Positions 15,467-24,140 of a DNA stretch of 64,000 nucleotides are shown piece by piece. This DNA comes from Microbulbifer sp. GL-2. GTDB taxonomy: Bacteria > Pseudomonadota > Gammaproteobacteria > Pseudomonadales > Cellvibrionaceae. The notes under the pieces are model-generated. The model saw only the letters and a list, made by a program, of their open reading frames with translations. It was not told the DNA's origin and did not search any database. How positions within the stretch are numbered: the stretch's first letter is position 1; each line of letters starts with the position of its first letter. Position numbers and translations under genes: made by a program. The stretch lies in contig NZ_AP019807.1 of assembly GCF_007183175.1 (NCBI RefSeq), positions 620,001-684,000 of the forward strand, read 5' to 3'.

Positions 15467-18172
15467 ATGATTAAGACCAAACTGAGCGTTGCCATAGCCG
15501 CACTGGGCACGATCGCCAGTACAGGCGTACTAGCCCAGGAATCCATTCCCGGACCCGAAGTTGAAGAAGTAGTAGTTACCGGATCACGCATCGCTCGTGA
15601 CCCGCTGTCCACTACAGGACCAATTACTTTGGTTGACTCCGAAGCTATCCAGCGTTCTGGTGTAGGCACCATTGATGAGCTGTTGAACCAGCTTCCATCC
15701 ATGGGTACTACCGGTATCAATGCTAATGACAATAATGGCGGTGCTGGTCTGTCATTTGTGGACCTGCGTAACCTGGGTTCAGCGCGTACTCTGGTACTGG
15801 TTAATGGCCGTCGCTTCGTATCCTCAAGCTCTGGCGTAAGTTCTGCAGTGGATATGAATAATATCCCGGTAGATATGATTGACCGTATTGAAGTTCTAAC
15901 CGACGGCGCCTCTGCCGTATACGGTTCTGATGCCGTTGCTGGTGTCATCAACGTTGTGATGAAAGACTCCTTTGACGGTGTTCGCATCAACGCACGAGCA
16001 GGCGCTACAGAAGAGGGCGGCGGTGAGAACGGCGAGCTGTCTATTACTTTCGGTAAAGAATTTGATCGCGGCCAGTTCATCGGTAACATCACCCACAGCA
16101 AGCGCGATGAAATTGCCTATACAGACCGTGACTGGGCTGGACTGCAAAGTTCCATGTCCCCTACCGGTAATATTTTTACCTCTTACGGTAACTTTGGCGT
16201 TGCTGAAGATGGAACTACTTTAGGTAAGTATGCCGGTTATGATATTGGCCAGTACATGTGGCTATCTGGAGCTATGGAGCGTACCAGCTTTACTGGAAGC
16301 GGCACCTTCTCAATTACAGATTCTATCGAGGCTTATGCCGAGGGCTCTTACACTACCAAAACTACCAATCAGCAACTTGCTGCACAGCCAATGTACGCAG
16401 GCAATGGCCTGAACATCACTGCAGATCATCTTTCTGCAGAGGTTCAATCCCAACTCTCTGATGCTTGGCAAGATGCTGAAGACGCCTACAAAATTGATTT
16501 AGCGGCTTACAATGCTGCTTTAGCAGAGTGGGAGGCCCAGGGCAGTCCTGATGGGTTTAAGCCTGAGGAACCTGAGGCAACTCATGGTGAAAATTGGCAA
16601 GATGGCCTCAGTGATGTACGCCTGCGTCCGGTTGCCGGTGGCACCCGCGACTCCGAACAGGAAACTGAAACCTATCGCATCCTTAGCGGCTTACGTGGAG
16701 ACTTCGCCAATGGCTGGGGCTGGGATGCGTTCGTAAGCTACGGCAAGAATGAAGGTGAGAACACCGTTGGTAACTCCATCAGCAAGACACGAGTTCAGGA
16801 GATTCTTGACGGCGTTAGCGGTATTGCAGAGGAAGATATCCAGTTCCTCGGCGGAATGAGCAATGATGTCATCGACTACATCAGCTACACCGACCGTGAA
16901 GACAACGAATACGATATGTTCAACGTTGGAGCCAGTCTGACTGGCGACATTGAAGCGGTACAAATGCAAGGCGGTGCACTTGGTTTTGCTGCAGGCGTTG
17001 AGTATCGTAAAGAGTCTGGCGAATTTAATCCAAGTGAAGAAACCCAACTTGGTGAGACCTTCAGTAACCAGCAGGATGCCACCTCTGGTGACTTTGCTGT
17101 AACCGAGGTTTTTGCAGAATTTAATCTGCCGATTCTGGCTGGCGTTAAGTTTGCGGACGAACTCTCTGTTGACGCAGCTTTACGTTACTCCGACTATGAC
17201 ACCTTTGGTGGTCAGGCAACTTATAAACTTGGGGCTGTATACGCACCAACTGAGAACTTGCGTTTCCGCACTAGCTTGTCTACTGCTTTCCGCGCACCAG
17301 GTATCTATGAGCTCTATAGTGGCACCGCCCAGAGTTATGAGTACCTGATCGACCCATGTGACACCAGCAGTAACAATGAAGATGGGCAGGGTGCGAACTG
17401 TGGCATGGTAAGCTCTGGGTTCACTCAGGCTGGCAATCAGGTTCCCACTAATATCGGTGGTAACGGAGATCTACAGCCGGAAGAGTCGACGAGCTTCACC
17501 GCAGGTATTGTCTGGACTCCCGCTTTTGCTGAAGATCTGTCCATCACCCTCGATTACTTCAAAATCGAAGTTGAGGACGCGATCACTTCAGCTGATACCC
17601 AACAGATCCTGGATGACTGCTACCGCGATAGCAATGCTGCTGCCTGTGCACTGGTACGTCGTAGCAACAGCGGCCAGATCGAATACCTTGAAGGCTCTCT
17701 GTTGAACATCGGTGAAATCAATACCAGCGGTATTGATATCGATGTTGTACAGAACTTCCACTACGATGCTGGAAAACTGGCTCTGCGTGCTCAAGCAACT
17801 CACTTGCTGGAATACGAAGAGTATAACTCCCAGACTGACCAGACCACTGACAGGGTGGACTACATTGGTACTACTGGTGATGTCTTCACCAAATGGCGCG
17901 GATTGGCCAGCGCAACCTGGTATGCTGACAACTGGGACTTCGGTGCTGACGTACAGTACATCGGTGACGGCCACAGCCCATACCTTGACGTACCTTCTCA
18001 CACCTACCTGAACCTGAAGGCAGGCTGGGATGTAAACGAAGCAATGCGCCTGTCTGCCGGTATCGACAACGTAACTGACCGTGAGCCGTCTACCACTTCA
18101 GGTAGCGACTGGAACGGCACTTATGACTTCCAGGGCCGTTACGCTTGGGCTGGTGTTACTTACCAGTTCTAA
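15467..18172 (+). CDS. TonB-dependent outer-membrane receptor
   Basis: A 901-residue receptor. The signal peptide (MIKTKLSVAIAALGTIASTG, cleavage after about A23) is followed by a TonB-box-like EEVVVTGSRI and a plug with IDELLNQLPSMGT, LRNLGSARTLVLVNGRRFV and RIEVLTDGASAVYGSDAVAG. The barrel contains an unusual acidic, alanine-rich extracellular insert near residues 328-385 (DAEDAYKIDLAAYNAALAEW), which may shape ligand binding. It ends RYAWAGVTYQF with the expected terminal aromatic. The plug style (LRNLGSxRTLVLVNGRR) is common in Xanthomonadales- and Alteromonadales-type carbohydrate or peptide receptors, but the substrate is not known. AGAAGG precedes the ATG by 7 bases. Confidence 0.94.
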   Translation: MIKTKLSVAIAALGTIASTGVLAQESIPGPEVEEVVVTGSRIARDPLSTTGPITLVDSEAIQRSGVGTIDELLNQLPSMGTTGINANDNNGGAGLSFVDLRNLGSARTLVLVNGRRFVSSSSGVSSAVDMNNIPVDMIDRIEVLTDGASAVYGSDAVAGVINVVMKDSFDGVRINARAGATEEGGGENGELSITFGKEFDRGQFIGNITHSKRDEIAYTDRDWAGLQSSMSPTGNIFTSYGNFGVAEDGTTLGKYAGYDIGQYMWLSGAMERTSFTGSGTFSITDSIEAYAEGSYTTKTTNQQLAAQPMYAGNGLNITADHLSAEVQSQLSDAWQDAEDAYKIDLAAYNAALAEWEAQGSPDGFKPEEPEATHGENWQDGLSDVRLRPVAGGTRDSEQETETYRILSGLRGDFANGWGWDAFVSYGKNEGENTVGNSISKTRVQEILDGVSGIAEEDIQFLGGMSNDVIDYISYTDREDNEYDMFNVGASLTGDIEAVQMQGGALGFAAGVEYRKESGEFNPSEETQLGETFSNQQDATSGDFAVTEVFAEFNLPILAGVKFADELSVDAALRYSDYDTFGGQATYKLGAVYAPTENLRFRTSLSTAFRAPGIYELYSGTAQSYEYLIDPCDTSSNNEDGQGANCGMVSSGFTQAGNQVPTNIGGNGDLQPEESTSFTAGIVWTPAFAEDLSITLDYFKIEVEDAITSADTQQILDDCYRDSNAAACALVRRSNSGQIEYLEGSLLNIGEINTSGIDIDVVQNFHYDAGKLALRAQATHLLEYEEYNSQTDQTTDRVDYIGTTGDVFTKWRGLASATWYADNWDFGADVQYIGDGHSPYLDVPSHTYLNLKAGWDVNEAMRLSAGIDNVTDREPSTTSGSDWNGTYDFQGRYAWAGVTYQF

Positions 18173-18190
18173 GCTTCGACTCTAAAAGTC

Positions 18191-18221
18191 AAAAAAGGGG
18201 GCCTTATGGCCCCTTTTTTTA
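18191..18221 (+). terminator. Rho-independent terminator after third TonB receptor
   Basis: AAAAAAGGGGGCC and GGCCCCTTTTTTT form a GC-rich stem with a TTAT loop, directly followed by a T-run. The A-run on the left makes it potentially bidirectional. Confidence 0.88.
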
Positions 18222-18288
18222 TTCTCGCAACTTTCTTCAGACATAAGTTAAGTACATCCATACCGTGTGGCCTGAAATTAGCAACAGC

Positions 18289-19425
18289 CTAGCGCTGCTT
18301 CTCCATTATCAAGTTCAACTTGCGCTTATAAGCATTTATCGTTGAAGAGTTGCTTACCAGTGAAAACGCTTCTTTAAAACTCTCCCTTGATGCGGTCATA
18401 TTCCCGAGCTCATACCTTGTGAGTCCCATGAGAAAGTGAAAACGGTGATCCCCCTCATGCCGCCGAATAGCCCTACGCAAGTCATTTTCTGCTCGATTAA
18501 AATCACCAAGCTCATACGCATCTCGCGCCCGGTGAAAAAGATAATAAGGGTTTCGGTTCCTATGATAGTGAGCGCGTTTAGCATATTCATCCGCGAGGTC
18601 ATCTTGACCAATATAACGATACAGGCCCTCTAAATTACTGATCGCAACGAGGTTATTATTCTGAAAGGCCAGGGCATGCCGATAACTTTTCTCTGCTTCG
18701 TCTAAGAAACCCAAATGGCTATACAACGCCCCTAAGTTAGCCCACAAGTCACTTCTCTTCGGGCGCAGTTCAACAGCCTTACGCAGATATAAAAAAGCCT
18801 GTTCCCGCTCCCCTTCCCGCATCAGTTCAATGCCTCGATTACTGTAAAAGAGTGAGAAGGCCGTAGTATCATCCAGCTTACGCTGCTTATATGCTGGATC
18901 ATAGGCAGACAGGTTGAAGTCGACTACACGGCGACCGCGGAGACTTTCAGAGACCATATTGACATGCCGATAAAGCACAAAGGTCTCAGCCTCGTCGTGG
19001 CTCCAGACTGGAGGGACCTCCACCTGATTAAAATAAGCTTCAACCCCCAACTCCCGCGACATAGCCACCATCATCAATGTGAACGCCAAGCAGTTCCCTC
19101 TCTGTTGGCGATAAGTATCCATTGCTGACAGAGTACTGCTTTCATCGTACTCCACTAAAAACTCGCGCTCCTCAAAGGCCCGTATCAGGGCGGCGAGACG
19201 ACTGCGGGAGTCTGAATTGGGAGCCAGCGTCGCAAGGTAGGCTCGCACTTCAGAGTCGAGCCAAAGGAGATTCTCCGAGGGTAGCTCTTCCAGGGTAACG
19301 GCACGTCCAAGGATCGCCTCACCACTGAGGATCGGGGCCAGGTCTACCGCGGCTTCATCAGCTGGAGGCAAACTTGTACAGGCTGCCAGAAACAAGATCA
19401 GGCTAAGCACCATTGGGGCTTTCAT
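18289..19425 (-). CDS. TPR-repeat lipoprotein with transglutaminase-like domain
   Basis: The 378-residue protein begins with a lipoprotein signal (MVLSLILFLAAC, lipid-modified Cys at residue 16). A transglutaminase-like region follows near residues 85-185: the cysteine in RQQRGNCLAFTLMMVAMSR, a histidine in FVLYRHVNM and an aspartate in RVVDFNLSAYD fit a Cys-His-Asp triad. Four or five TPR repeats fill residues 195-370 (SNRGIELMREGEREQAFLYL, LWANLGALYSHLGFLDEAEK, HFLMGLTRYELGNMTASRES). This suggests a membrane-anchored periplasmic scaffold or processing factor. It is convergent with the TonB receptor upstream and has no obvious operon partner. A specific function is not known to me. Confidence 0.85.
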   Translation of the reverse strand: MKAPMVLSLILFLAACTSLPPADEAAVDLAPILSGEAILGRAVTLEELPSENLLWLDSEVRAYLATLAPNSDSRSRLAALIRAFEEREFLVEYDESSTLSAMDTYRQQRGNCLAFTLMMVAMSRELGVEAYFNQVEVPPVWSHDEAETFVLYRHVNMVSESLRGRRVVDFNLSAYDPAYKQRKLDDTTAFSLFYSNRGIELMREGEREQAFLYLRKAVELRPKRSDLWANLGALYSHLGFLDEAEKSYRHALAFQNNNLVAISNLEGLYRYIGQDDLADEYAKRAHYHRNRNPYYLFHRARDAYELGDFNRAENDLRRAIRRHEGDHRFHFLMGLTRYELGNMTASRESFKEAFSLVSNSSTINAYKRKLNLIMEKQR

Positions 19426-19799
19426 TGTTATTTTCCCCTTGATATAGGTTGTTACACAGGATTTACCACTAATTTACTATTAAAGAAAGTACCTCATCGC
19501 CATTTCCCCAAATATCCTGTCAACGATTCGCCTGGAAATTGGACAACTGTTAAACTCTGGAATTGCTTTGGAGGCTAGCTCGCCAGTTTCAATCACCGGG
19601 CTCAACGAGAAAGACTTTCTCATGGCAAGGAAATGAACTGGTTAGCTAACGTATCCCGAATCAATATCTTGAGGGGATATAGTTTCTCCTGACGAGAGGA
19701 CCACTTGGTCACAGTGAGCAATTGCTCAGGATCAATAGAGATGTACCCGGTATGCCGCCGCATACCCTACTAGAGCTATAACAACTGGAAATTCAGCTT
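19426..19799. promoter_or_regulatory. Divergent intergenic region with palindromes
   Basis: This 374-base stretch separates the minus-strand lipoprotein from the plus-strand peptide transporter. TGAGCAATTGCTCA at 19715-19728 is a perfect 14-base palindrome 72 bases before the transporter ATG and a good operator candidate. GGTATGC-CGCC-GCATACC at 19749-19766 is a 7-pair hairpin in the probable leader. No small gene was seen. Confidence 0.5.
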
Positions 19800-21332
19800 A
19801 TGTCGTCGAGTGCACATCAGAATGGGGGGGGCTTTTTTGGCCACCCAAAGGGGCTTTCCACGCTTTTCTTCACTGAAATGTGGGAGAGAATGAGTTACTA
19901 CGGTATGCGCGCCCTGCTTGTACTGTTTATGACCGCCAGCTTACAAGAAGAAGGGTTAGCCTTCACTGTCGCTGCTGCTACGGCTATTTATGGCCTCTAC
20001 ACTGGTGCGGTCTACTTCCTCGGCTTACCGGGCGGTTGGATTGCGGATCGCCTGCTTGGCGGACAGCGGACCATCTGGTATGGCGGCATTATTATTATGT
20101 GTGGCCATATCGTTCTGGCGATCCCTACTGATAGCAGTTTCTTTATTGGCCTGATTCTGGTTGCTTGCGGTACCGGTTTACTCAAACCTAACATCAGTGC
20201 CCTGGTCGGCCACCTCTATCAACCCGATGATGTTCGTCGTGATAGTGGCTATGCACTCTACTATATGGGCATCAACATCGGCTCCATACTCGGTTATGCG
20301 ATTTGTGGATACTTTGGTGAAAATGTCGGCTGGCACTGGGGCTTTGGTGCCGCAGCAGTCGGGATGGCAATCGGCCTGATCCAGTACCGCAGGACCATCG
20401 GCAATCTGGGTGATGCCAGTCTGGCACCAGAAAACCCCTTAGCCCCAGAGAAAGCCAAATTAGCGTGGCGAATCATTGGCGCAATCGCCGTCGTCGTAGC
20501 CATGATCACCGGTCTGGCTATGAATGGTACTATCACTATCAACCCAACCGTCATGGCCCAGTATGTAGCTGTAGCCTTCACCCTGACCTTCCTGGCCTAT
20601 TTCGGTTTCATCTACTACGGCGGTAGGCTGAGCGTTTCCGAGAAAAAGAAAATGTGGGCCCTGTTCCTGGTTTGTGTGGCCTCCACCTTCTTCTGGTCGG
20701 GCTTCGAGCAGGCTGGCTCCTCTCTCAACCTGTTCGGCCGCGATTACACCGACCGTCTTATCGGGTCCTTTGAGATGCCAGCATCCTGGCTACAAAGCTT
20801 CAACTCACTATTTATCATTACTTTATCGCCTTTCTTCGCCGCTCTTTGGATTAACCTCGGCAAACGGATGATTACCCCATCCTACGGGCTCAAGTGTGCA
20901 ATTGGCCTTATTATTATGGCCACCGGCTTCCTGGTCATGTTCTTCGCAGCCCAGTATGCGGCTGAAGGCCTGAAGGTGGCGCCCTACTGGTTGATCACCA
21001 CCTACTTCTTACACACCGTTGGTGAACTTTGCCTGAGCCCGGTTGCCCTGAGTGCGGTCAGCAAGCTGTCACCACGTCGCTTCGCCGGCCAAATGATGGG
21101 TGTCTTTGTACTGACCTACTCCATTGGCAATATTTTCTCAGGCCTGCTGGCTGGACACTTTGATCCTAACAATGTCGCTGAAATGCCAAGCCTTTACCTA
21201 CAAATCAGCCTGTTTACCATCAGTATTGGCATCATTCTGGCCCTGATCAGCTTGAAGTCAAAGTATTGGGAAAACGACAGTGGCGGGGTCCAGCAGGCAA
21301 CCTCTTCTGGAGCAAGTACTAAAACTGCATAG
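19800..21332 (+). CDS. POT/PTR2-family proton-dependent peptide transporter
   Basis: The 510-residue inner-membrane protein imports di- and tripeptides with protons. The ExxER motif of the family is at E26, E29 and R30 (FTEMWERMSYYGMR). The second PTR signature is seen in YALYYMGINIGSILGYAICG. About 12-14 hydrophobic segments run along the protein. A long loop near residues 195-230 (ASLAPENPLAPEKAKLAWR) joins the two halves, and GELCLSPVALSAVSKLSP is the conserved segment near TM10. Peptide uptake would suit the secreted metalloprotease and the TonB receptors elsewhere in the window. It ends in a serine/threonine-rich hydrophilic tail. Confidence 0.95.
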   Translation: MSSSAHQNGGGFFGHPKGLSTLFFTEMWERMSYYGMRALLVLFMTASLQEEGLAFTVAAATAIYGLYTGAVYFLGLPGGWIADRLLGGQRTIWYGGIIIMCGHIVLAIPTDSSFFIGLILVACGTGLLKPNISALVGHLYQPDDVRRDSGYALYYMGINIGSILGYAICGYFGENVGWHWGFGAAAVGMAIGLIQYRRTIGNLGDASLAPENPLAPEKAKLAWRIIGAIAVVVAMITGLAMNGTITINPTVMAQYVAVAFTLTFLAYFGFIYYGGRLSVSEKKKMWALFLVCVASTFFWSGFEQAGSSLNLFGRDYTDRLIGSFEMPASWLQSFNSLFIITLSPFFAALWINLGKRMITPSYGLKCAIGLIIMATGFLVMFFAAQYAAEGLKVAPYWLITTYFLHTVGELCLSPVALSAVSKLSPRRFAGQMMGVFVLTYSIGNIFSGLLAGHFDPNNVAEMPSLYLQISLFTISIGIILALISLKSKYWENDSGGVQQATSSGASTKTA

Positions 21333-21361
21333 AAACCACTAGCAGTTGAGTCCAACAAAAT

Positions 21362-21391
21362 AAAAAGCCGCTGTTCACAGCGGCTTTTTTA
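21362..21391. terminator. Bidirectional Rho-independent terminator
   Basis: AAAAAGCCGCTG-TTCA-CAGCGGCTTTTTT is a 12-pair stem flanked by A and T runs. It lies between the transporter stop (21332) and the convergent TauE-type gene (end 21438), so it can serve both strands. Confidence 0.9.
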
Positions 21392-21437
21392 CAATCAAAC
21401 ACCAACTAAGCCTTCCATCCCAGAATTACATCTAGCG

Positions 21438-22262
21438 CTAGCCAGTGATTAAATTGTAGTTTTCCCAGATAAAGTGAACCCCAATCACACAAAGCAATAT
21501 AGCAAAGCAAAACTTCAACCGTTCAGCTGAAAATCGGTGGGCCAAGCTCGCGCCTAATTTGGCAAAAAATATACTGGTCACAACAATCCCCAAAAAAGCT
21601 GGCCAATAAATATAACCACTACTCCAGCTCGGGAGTAACTTGTTACCCCACCCCTGCACAACAAAACTAAGTGACCCGGAAATTGCAATCGGCAAACCAA
21701 AAGCAGCAGAGGTACCAACCGCTTTCTGCATACCTACACGAAAGTGTGACAGGTAAGGCACAATAAGAGCCCCCCCACCAATACCAAAGATAGCGGCGAG
21801 CCAACCAATGACTCCCCCCGAATACAATAGCGGGAATGAACCCGGTAGATTGGCTCCGCCCTCTACTGAATCACCTGAATGCAAACTGCCCAAACCCATA
21901 CGGAAGGCCATTACTATGGCGAAAATACCAATAAACAGCTGCAGCCAGGCGCCGGGCAATAAATCGGCCGTAACTCCCCCCAGCCAGGAGCCCAAAAGTA
22001 TCCCAGGAGTCATAACCCAAAATAAGTGCCAGTCCACGGCACCTTTTGCATTGTGAGCCCATACGGAGCTAATTGAAGTTACGATAATTGTTGCAAGAGA
22101 GGTACCCACCGCCATATGGGTCAACACTTCAGGGGAGATACCTGTAGCGGAAAAAATCAGTACCAGTGCCGGAACAATAATCAGGCCCCCGCCAATCCCC
22201 AGAAGACCTGCTGCAGTACCGGCAACTGCACCGAGCAATAGGTAAATAACTAAAATATCCAT
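21438..22262 (-). CDS. TauE/SafE-family sulfite exporter-like permease (copy 1)
   Basis: A 274-residue inner-membrane protein of the TauE/SafE (DUF81) family with about eight hydrophobic helices in two similar halves. The family landmarks are present: the glycine-rich first half AGLLGIGGGLIIVPALVL, then LTHMAVGTSLATIIVTSIS, and in the second half the repeated IFGIGGGALIVPYLSH. Members export sulfite, sulfoacetate or related organosulfur anions; the substrate here is unknown. A very similar paralogue lies just upstream (22442-23266), 176 bases away. No strong ribosome-binding site precedes the ATG. Confidence 0.92.
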   Translation of the reverse strand: MDILVIYLLLGAVAGTAAGLLGIGGGLIIVPALVLIFSATGISPEVLTHMAVGTSLATIIVTSISSVWAHNAKGAVDWHLFWVMTPGILLGSWLGGVTADLLPGAWLQLFIGIFAIVMAFRMGLGSLHSGDSVEGGANLPGSFPLLYSGGVIGWLAAIFGIGGGALIVPYLSHFRVGMQKAVGTSAAFGLPIAISGSLSFVVQGWGNKLLPSWSSGYIYWPAFLGIVVTSIFFAKLGASLAHRFSAERLKFCFAILLCVIGVHFIWENYNLITG

Positions 22263-22441
22263 ATCGTTTCAGTTTAGTCACAAAAAACGATAGAACTAAT
22301 CATCAAGTCATTTGGAGGGGGTTGCTCCATATTGAAGGAGCCTATCAGCATTTAAAATAATGATTAAAACAAGCGAGCTAACTGCGGTCAGCTAAAGAGC
22401 TCCCATCAAATATTTATTGTTAATAGAGGCAGCGGGTAGCT

Positions 22442-23266
22442 TTATGTAATTAATAGACTGCTATTAAGCCAGATAAATCGAACTCCAATCACACAAAGCA
22501 ATACAGCAAAGCCATGCTTTAACCACTTTGCCGGAAGTCGGTGAGCCAGGTTGGCCCCAAAGCGGGCAAACAGGGTGCTGGTTAAAACAATCCCAAGGAA
22601 AGCTGGCCAGTAAATATAGCCGCTGCTCCAGTTTGGTAGCAGGGCATTGTTCCAACCCTGTACAGTAAAGCTCAGTGCTCCGGCTAAAGCGATGGGCAAT
22701 CCACAAGCTGCAGAAGTAGCAACTGCGCGCTGTATTTGCACACGACAGCGGGATAGGAATGGTACGGTGAGTGAGCCTCCACCAATGCCAAAAATCGCAG
22801 AAGCCCAACCAATCACAGCACCGGCAGCGGCTAATAGTGGCGCCGCTGGCGGGTTTCCAGCCCCTTCTTCAACCTGGCCATGGCGCAGCCCACTCAGCCA
22901 CATGCGGATAGCAATAAATATGGCAAAGATGCCAATCAGTAATTGCAACCAGGCCCCAGGTAATAACTCCGCAGTCATCCCCCCCACCCAGGAGCCCAGC
23001 AGTATTCCAGGAGTCATCTTCAAGAACAATTGCCAGTCTACAGCTTCTTTTTTGTGATGCGCACGCACAGAGCTGATAGAAGTAATAACAATCGTGGCGA
23101 GTGATGTTCCCACAGCCATATGGGTAAGGATTTCCGGGGAGGTACCCATAGCGGTAAAAACTAACACCAATGCCGGGACAATAATCAGGCCTCCACCAAC
23201 GCCAAAAAGGCCGGCGATAGTACCCGCAGCAGCGCCCACCAATAAATAAACCAGTAGTGTTTCCAA
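22442..23266 (-). CDS. TauE/SafE-family sulfite exporter-like permease (copy 2)
   Basis: Second TauE/SafE permease, with the same landmarks (AGLFGVGGGLIIVPALVL, LTHMAVGTSLATIVITSIS, IFGIGGGSLTVPFLSRC). It aligns almost without gaps to copy 1 and is clearly a tandem duplicate. An ATG at 23278 gives 278 residues but abuts an AAGGG with no spacing. A TTG four codons later (23266) has GGAG six bases upstream and lines up with the start of copy 1 (TLLVYLLVGAAAG against ILVIYLLLGAVAG), so I prefer it, giving 274 residues as in copy 1. The two may be co-transcribed; 179 bases lie between them. Confidence 0.9.
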   Translation of the reverse strand: METLLVYLLVGAAAGTIAGLFGVGGGLIIVPALVLVFTAMGTSPEILTHMAVGTSLATIVITSISSVRAHHKKEAVDWQLFLKMTPGILLGSWVGGMTAELLPGAWLQLLIGIFAIFIAIRMWLSGLRHGQVEEGAGNPPAAPLLAAAGAVIGWASAIFGIGGGSLTVPFLSRCRVQIQRAVATSAACGLPIALAGALSFTVQGWNNALLPNWSSGYIYWPAFLGIVLTSTLFARFGANLAHRLPAKWLKHGFAVLLCVIGVRFIWLNSSLLIT

Positions 23267-23366
23267 CGTGCACTCCATCCCTTGAGCAATCAGAGGCAGG
23301 CCCTACTCAGGCAAGCGTTTTTATATTGAGTCGTCCCAAGCCGGTCGGCTGGGACCCAAGTGGGAA

Positions 23367-24140
23367 TTATCCCCGGGCTTCGACAGCTAGCCAGTCAAAA
23401 CCCTCTTGCTGGCAAGCGAAAATGCAGTTCTCAACACTTTCCAGCATGTCCGCCATCGCCGAACGGGCCAGCTCCAGTGTATTGTTTTTCTCGCTGATAT
23501 GGGCCACAACCAGGTGCTGCAACTGCTCATAGCCCACACGCTGGAGGAATCCGGCTGCCTGCTGATTGCTTAAATGACCATATGCTCCACCTACTCTCCT
23601 TTTCAGGGAGGGGGGGTAAGGTCCCTGGGCCAACATCTGGGGGTCGTGATTGGCCTCTAACACCAGGGCATCACATCCCCCGAAATGGGCCTCAACATGA
23701 GGGGTTACCGTGCCCAAATCAGTCAGGAGACCAAGGCTGCTGCCGCTACTGCGAAATACAAACTGTGCGGCCTCCCGCGCATCATGGGGCACTGCCACCG
23801 GTGTAATCCGAATATCTGCAACATTAAAAGGCTGATGGCCTTCAATCAGGTGCACCTCGGGCAACTTTCCAATATCTCGGGCTCGGAGGGTTCCGGGGGT
23901 CAGGTAAACAGGCAGTCCATACCTGCGAGCGAGCGGTGCAACCCCAGACAGGTGATCGCTGTGCTCGTGGGTCACTAAAATCGCGGAGAGATCGGCAGGG
24001 GTGAGACCGAGCCGCGCCATACGCCGCTCGGTTTCCTTGATGGTAAAGCCGCAATCAACAAGCAGGCATTGGTCGCCACTGGCGACCAGAGTACCGTTGC
24101 CTTTGCTGCCGCTTCCCAGTGAGGCGAAGCGCAAGCCCAT
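23367..24140 (-). CDS. MBL-fold metallo-hydrolase
   Basis: A 257-residue metallo-beta-lactamase-fold hydrolase. The metal motif is THEHSDHLSG, preceded by the strand LLVDCGFTIKETERRMARLG and followed by later ligands in AVPHDAREAAQ, LGLLTDLG and LVVAHISEKNN. The layout resembles the YycJ/PA1012-type proteins. The start is the ATG at 24140, which overlaps the bamC stop codon (TGATG). A TTG one codon earlier is also in frame. The order dapA-bamC-this gene is the pseudomonad arrangement, though the usual purC neighbour is not next here. Confidence 0.92.
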   Translation of the reverse strand: MGLRFASLGSGSKGNGTLVASGDQCLLVDCGFTIKETERRMARLGLTPADLSAILVTHEHSDHLSGVAPLARRYGLPVYLTPGTLRARDIGKLPEVHLIEGHQPFNVADIRITPVAVPHDAREAAQFVFRSSGSSLGLLTDLGTVTPHVEAHFGGCDALVLEANHDPQMLAQGPYPPSLKRRVGGAYGHLSNQQAAGFLQRVGYEQLQHLVVAHISEKNNTLELARSAMADMLESVENCIFACQQEGFDWLAVEARG

